Of a stretch of 64,000 nucleotides of DNA, positions 61,503-64,000 are shown piece after piece. Numbering within the stretch: the first letter of the stretch is position 1; each line of letters opens with the position of its first letter. The DNA is from Procambarus clarkii (Eukaryota; Arthropoda; Malacostraca; Decapoda; Cambaridae), in NCBI RefSeq assembly GCF_040958095.1, contig NC_091158.1:37332710-37396709 (forward strand). The letters are read 5' to 3'. The position numbers and the translations under genes are program-made. A model generated the notes under the pieces. It was given only the letters and a program-made list of their open reading frames with translations. It searched no databases and was not told where the DNA came from.

Positions 61503-61952
61503 GTGAAGAAAATAGTGGACATGCTTATTAATATCCATGGTAAAGGAGATAAAATTATTTATAACCTCTTCAATTTAGATAGGTATTGGGAAAAAGCATC
61601 AACGGTTCCTTTAACCCAAAATACTGATGTAAACGCCTGTTTGTCTTACTTGAGAGATCCAGTGCACACATATGACGCTCTCATCAGAATGAATATTTTA
61701 TCTCATAATGAAAAAAGTGCTTACATGTTTGGTCATCCAGTAATATTACATGATAATCATCTTGCTGGACGACAGCTTCTAATTAAAGGTTCTCATGTGG
61801 ATGTGATTATTGGAACTGTGACAACTGAACAAGGATTGCAAAATGGTATCTATAATACTGGGCTGATTACTTGCCAATCAGTCACATGTAGCTTCCGTGA
61901 ATATCTGATAGCTAAAAAAAATTATAATAAATTTGTACAAAATTGTATTTAA
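61503..61952 (+). CDS. Unknown protein fragment
   Basis: A frame of 149 codons (first in-frame ATG at 61521) that is open upstream to about 61390, so the N-terminus is uncertain. Segments include GDKIIYNLFNLDRYWEKAS and FGHPVILHDNHLAGRQLL. The region is acidic to neutral with no TM. It is possibly part of a viral structural gene, but no family is recognised. Confidence 0.35.
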   Translation: MKKIVDMLINIHGKGDKIIYNLFNLDRYWEKASTVPLTQNTDVNACLSYLRDPVHTYDALIRMNILSHNEKSAYMFGHPVILHDNHLAGRQLLIKGSHVDVIIGTVTTEQGLQNGIYNTGLITCQSVTCSFREYLIAKKNYNKFVQNCI

Positions 61953-62561
61953 TAAATCAAATTATAAAAACTGAAATGTATTTTTGTTGTATCCATCTCT
62001 TTATGCAAAGTAGTTACATTCCAACATTCGGTTTCAGTATCCCCAAAATTTTATCCTTTTCCCCAGTTTGAAATATTTTCATAAACAGTTGAAGATTTCA
62101 GGTCAAAAAAAAATTAATAAATAATACATTCGCTATTATTCCAAGAAAAAAAATGCTTTATAATCATTTCTAAATAAATGGATCCATATTTTTGGCTGTG
62201 TTTGGCACAAGCCAGCCATTGTTCATAAATTTCATATTCTCTTGTTCAGCTGACACAGTGCTGCCATCTGCTCTGGGGAACCAGCTAGCTATGTCGCAAC
62301 CTTATTATTTAGAATGGGAACTTTAGTTTAGGTGGCCGTCACCATGAATTTAATGAATAGTTCAGATTGGAGAATTATCAATTACCACAATACCATCATT
62401 ACAGCATGAGGCGACTTTTTTTTTAAAAAGGAAAACAAAAGTTATAAAAGATTAGTTAGTTAAACCAAAAAATATATTTCATTTGTTGTTTTATAAATCA
62501 AAAAGATATACATACTTTTTATTTCATTTTTAATAACTCCTTTACTTTAAATTATTTCAGA
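61953..62561. other. Gene-free stretch
   Basis: AT-rich with one GC-richer block (62220-62300) reminiscent of host DNA. No gene is seen. Confidence 0.4.
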
Positions 62562-63880
62562 TTAAGAAAAATATACTTTAGTTACGTGACTAATTAAATT
62601 GCGACATATTGGACAGTTACTAAGTTGTAAAAGACACAATTCACAGACACAAAAATGTTGGCAGGGTAAAATGAGAACACAACGTTCTTTATCTTGGCAG
62701 ATATTACAGCGTGTATTCATTAAATTCTTATCATGTTGACAATCGGATGAAACTGTGGGTTGTTGACGTCCTAAATTCTTTATAGTAAAGCTCAATATCT
62801 GATCACATTTGGGATCAGATATACAATAAGTAGTTTTATTAGGCTCATTATAAGTCCTGGTTAATGTTACTGTGTCATTATTCATTGAGGTTAAAAATAT
62901 ATTTTCAACTTCATCTTTTTCGTTTTGATTATTTTCTTCTATGATTTTAACCCTTTTAAATTATCTTTGGTTAATATATAAATATCTTGTTATAATAGTT
63001 ATAGCTTGATCATATGATTTAAATGATCGTCCAGAGTATATTACTACGTCTTTAAATACTCTTTTAACAATATCGCATTTGTAACTTTTAGATAAAGTTA
63101 CTAAAATATCTAATTTGTTCATCATTTGCATAATTATATCATTAGAAAATATTTTGGGGGGATATTTAGTGATTGTAGATGAACGTATATTTTTACTAAA
63201 ATCAGGCCCTTTCATGATCAATATATATTAACATTGTGTTGACCAACGCCCATGTTCTATCCATGGATCATGACCTTCTTTCCAATTTCGAAAATGCATA
63301 TTGCAATAGAAACAGATTACTTCATCTCCACGAGGTGGTTTTTTATAAAAAAAAAACCAGCTTTTGGGCTGGGATGTTTTATTGAAAGTGGCCAGGAGTC
63401 TTTGAAACTAGACAAGCGAACTCTAACCTCACTATATTTTTCATGATGTGGAGTTTTATGCAAGAGTATCCCCTTGGGTAATTTGTTTTTTTGATCTAAT
63501 TCAAATTCCAAAGCTTTATTATACTTAATATACTTGGGTTCTATGAGATAAGATGAAAATTCAATAGGAATATTACCTACTGGTTCGCCCTTCAAAGATG
63601 GACATTCAGGGCTTATTCTACTATGAAATTCACTAAGTTTAATAGTGTTGTTATTTAAAATGAGTGTTATATCTTCATTGAAAAAATCGTCATCATTTAA
63701 AGCATCATCCCAAGAATTTACATAGACATAACAAAATGCACAAGCGCATTCTATTCCTTTTTTCAGATAGAAGAAGCCATTAGTTACCAACTCTTTGGGC
63801 TTTGGGTTACTTACAGGCCAAATAATAAATGTTTCTAATCGCTCTTGCTCGTATTTTAAATCATTGCCTATACACAGCAT
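62562..63880 (-). pseudogene. IAP: Inhibitor-of-apoptosis protein, two BIR domains and a RING finger, broken
   Basis: From ATG 63878-63880 the first BIR (about residues 12-100) is degenerate but keeps CAFCYVYVNSWDD and an H/C pair further on. The second BIR (about 63235-63370) has CFYCNMHFRNWKEGHDPWIE, H and C in the right order. The C-terminal RING reads CNICQDKERCVLILPCQHFC then CELCLLQL and CPIC (62580-62720), a C3HC4 E3 ligase domain. The frame changes in a T/A run near 63335-63350, inside BIR2, and a TAA follows at 63228-63230. Such proteins block caspases and ubiquitinate targets, and arthropod viruses often carry them. The segment between BIR2 and RING is longer than in typical viral IAPs. 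Confidence 0.88.
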
Positions 63881-64000
63881 CTTTTATACTGATTAATCCT
63901 TGTGTCTTTTCTTCTATATATCAACATAAAATAAATATTTTTTTTTTTTACTGAATAGTTAAAATAGCTTTTATTTCATCACTAGTAGTTAAAAAATGTA
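63881..64000. other. AT-rich upstream region of the IAP gene
   Basis: Includes T12 at 63940-63951 and TATA-like words. Probably the IAP promoter region; nothing else is visible before the window edge. Confidence 0.3.

Overview
The window looks like nuclear DNA of a decapod crustacean, probably crayfish-like, that carries the decaying remains of one large double-stranded DNA virus. The host is suggested by a GC-rich tRNA-derived SINE (34850-35090), a foldback transposon carrying TTAGG-type arthropod telomere repeats, a Penelope-like element, two non-LTR retrotransposon families, very long TA and GT microsatellites, and a processed copy of S-adenosylmethionine synthetase. No bacterial signal is present. 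The virus is suggested by AT-rich, tightly packed, mostly intronless genes on both strands. These encode RPB1 and RPB2, an RTPase/guanylyltransferase-type capping enzyme, a FEN/XRN-type nuclease, a type II thymidine kinase, an F-like fusion glycoprotein, a PIF-like membrane protein, a two-BIR/RING IAP, SKP1, an F-box protein and a PD-(D/E)XK nuclease.

Layout. 1-9 kb: RPB1 N-terminal part, an unknown reverse-strand gene, then the fusion protein and PIF-like genes head to tail with 2 bp between them. 9.2-12.0 kb: a host transposon island (TA arrays, a 2 kb Penelope palindrome, a TTAGG-bearing MITE) inside a viral gene. 12-20.9 kb: thymidine kinase, two hypothetical genes, nuclease, a tandem-repeat protein, SKP1 and a small membrane protein. 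21-24.1 kb: RPB1 C-terminal part, split by a LINE palindrome. 24.1-27.7 kb: a long VWA-domain gene with a canonical spliceosomal intron. 28-35 kb: host-type repeats, a dUTPase pseudogene with an intron, an I-type LINE and a SINE. 35.3-36.5 kb: SAM synthetase retrocopy. 36.7-41.7 kb: a low-complexity membrane protein and the F-box protein. 42-46.7 kb: mixed host-like and viral-like fragments. 47-49.8 kb: a reverse-strand cluster. 50.2-51.6 kb: a GT array. 52.9-59.5 kb: a viral block holding the capping enzyme and RPB2. 59.9-61 kb: host-like exons. 62.5-63.9 kb: the IAP.

Nearly every viral gene carries one to several lesions: in-frame TAA, TAG or TGA codons, frameshifts often in A/T homopolymers, short tandem duplications and transposon insertions. 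The locus therefore reads as an endogenous viral element, not a live virus. A few genes look intact (parts of the 55.5 kb and 44.2 kb membrane proteins, and most of the thymidine kinase). Some homopolymer frameshifts could be assembly errors.

The gene set mixes an NCLDV-like transcription apparatus (RPB1, RPB2, capping enzyme) with entry proteins reminiscent of nuclear arthropod viruses (F-like and PIF-like). A relative of the crustacean Mininucleoviridae or an undescribed lineage are both possible; I cannot decide from sequence reading alone. The pairing of a SKP1 homologue with an F-box protein, plus a RING-type IAP, suggests the virus redirected host ubiquitination and cell death.
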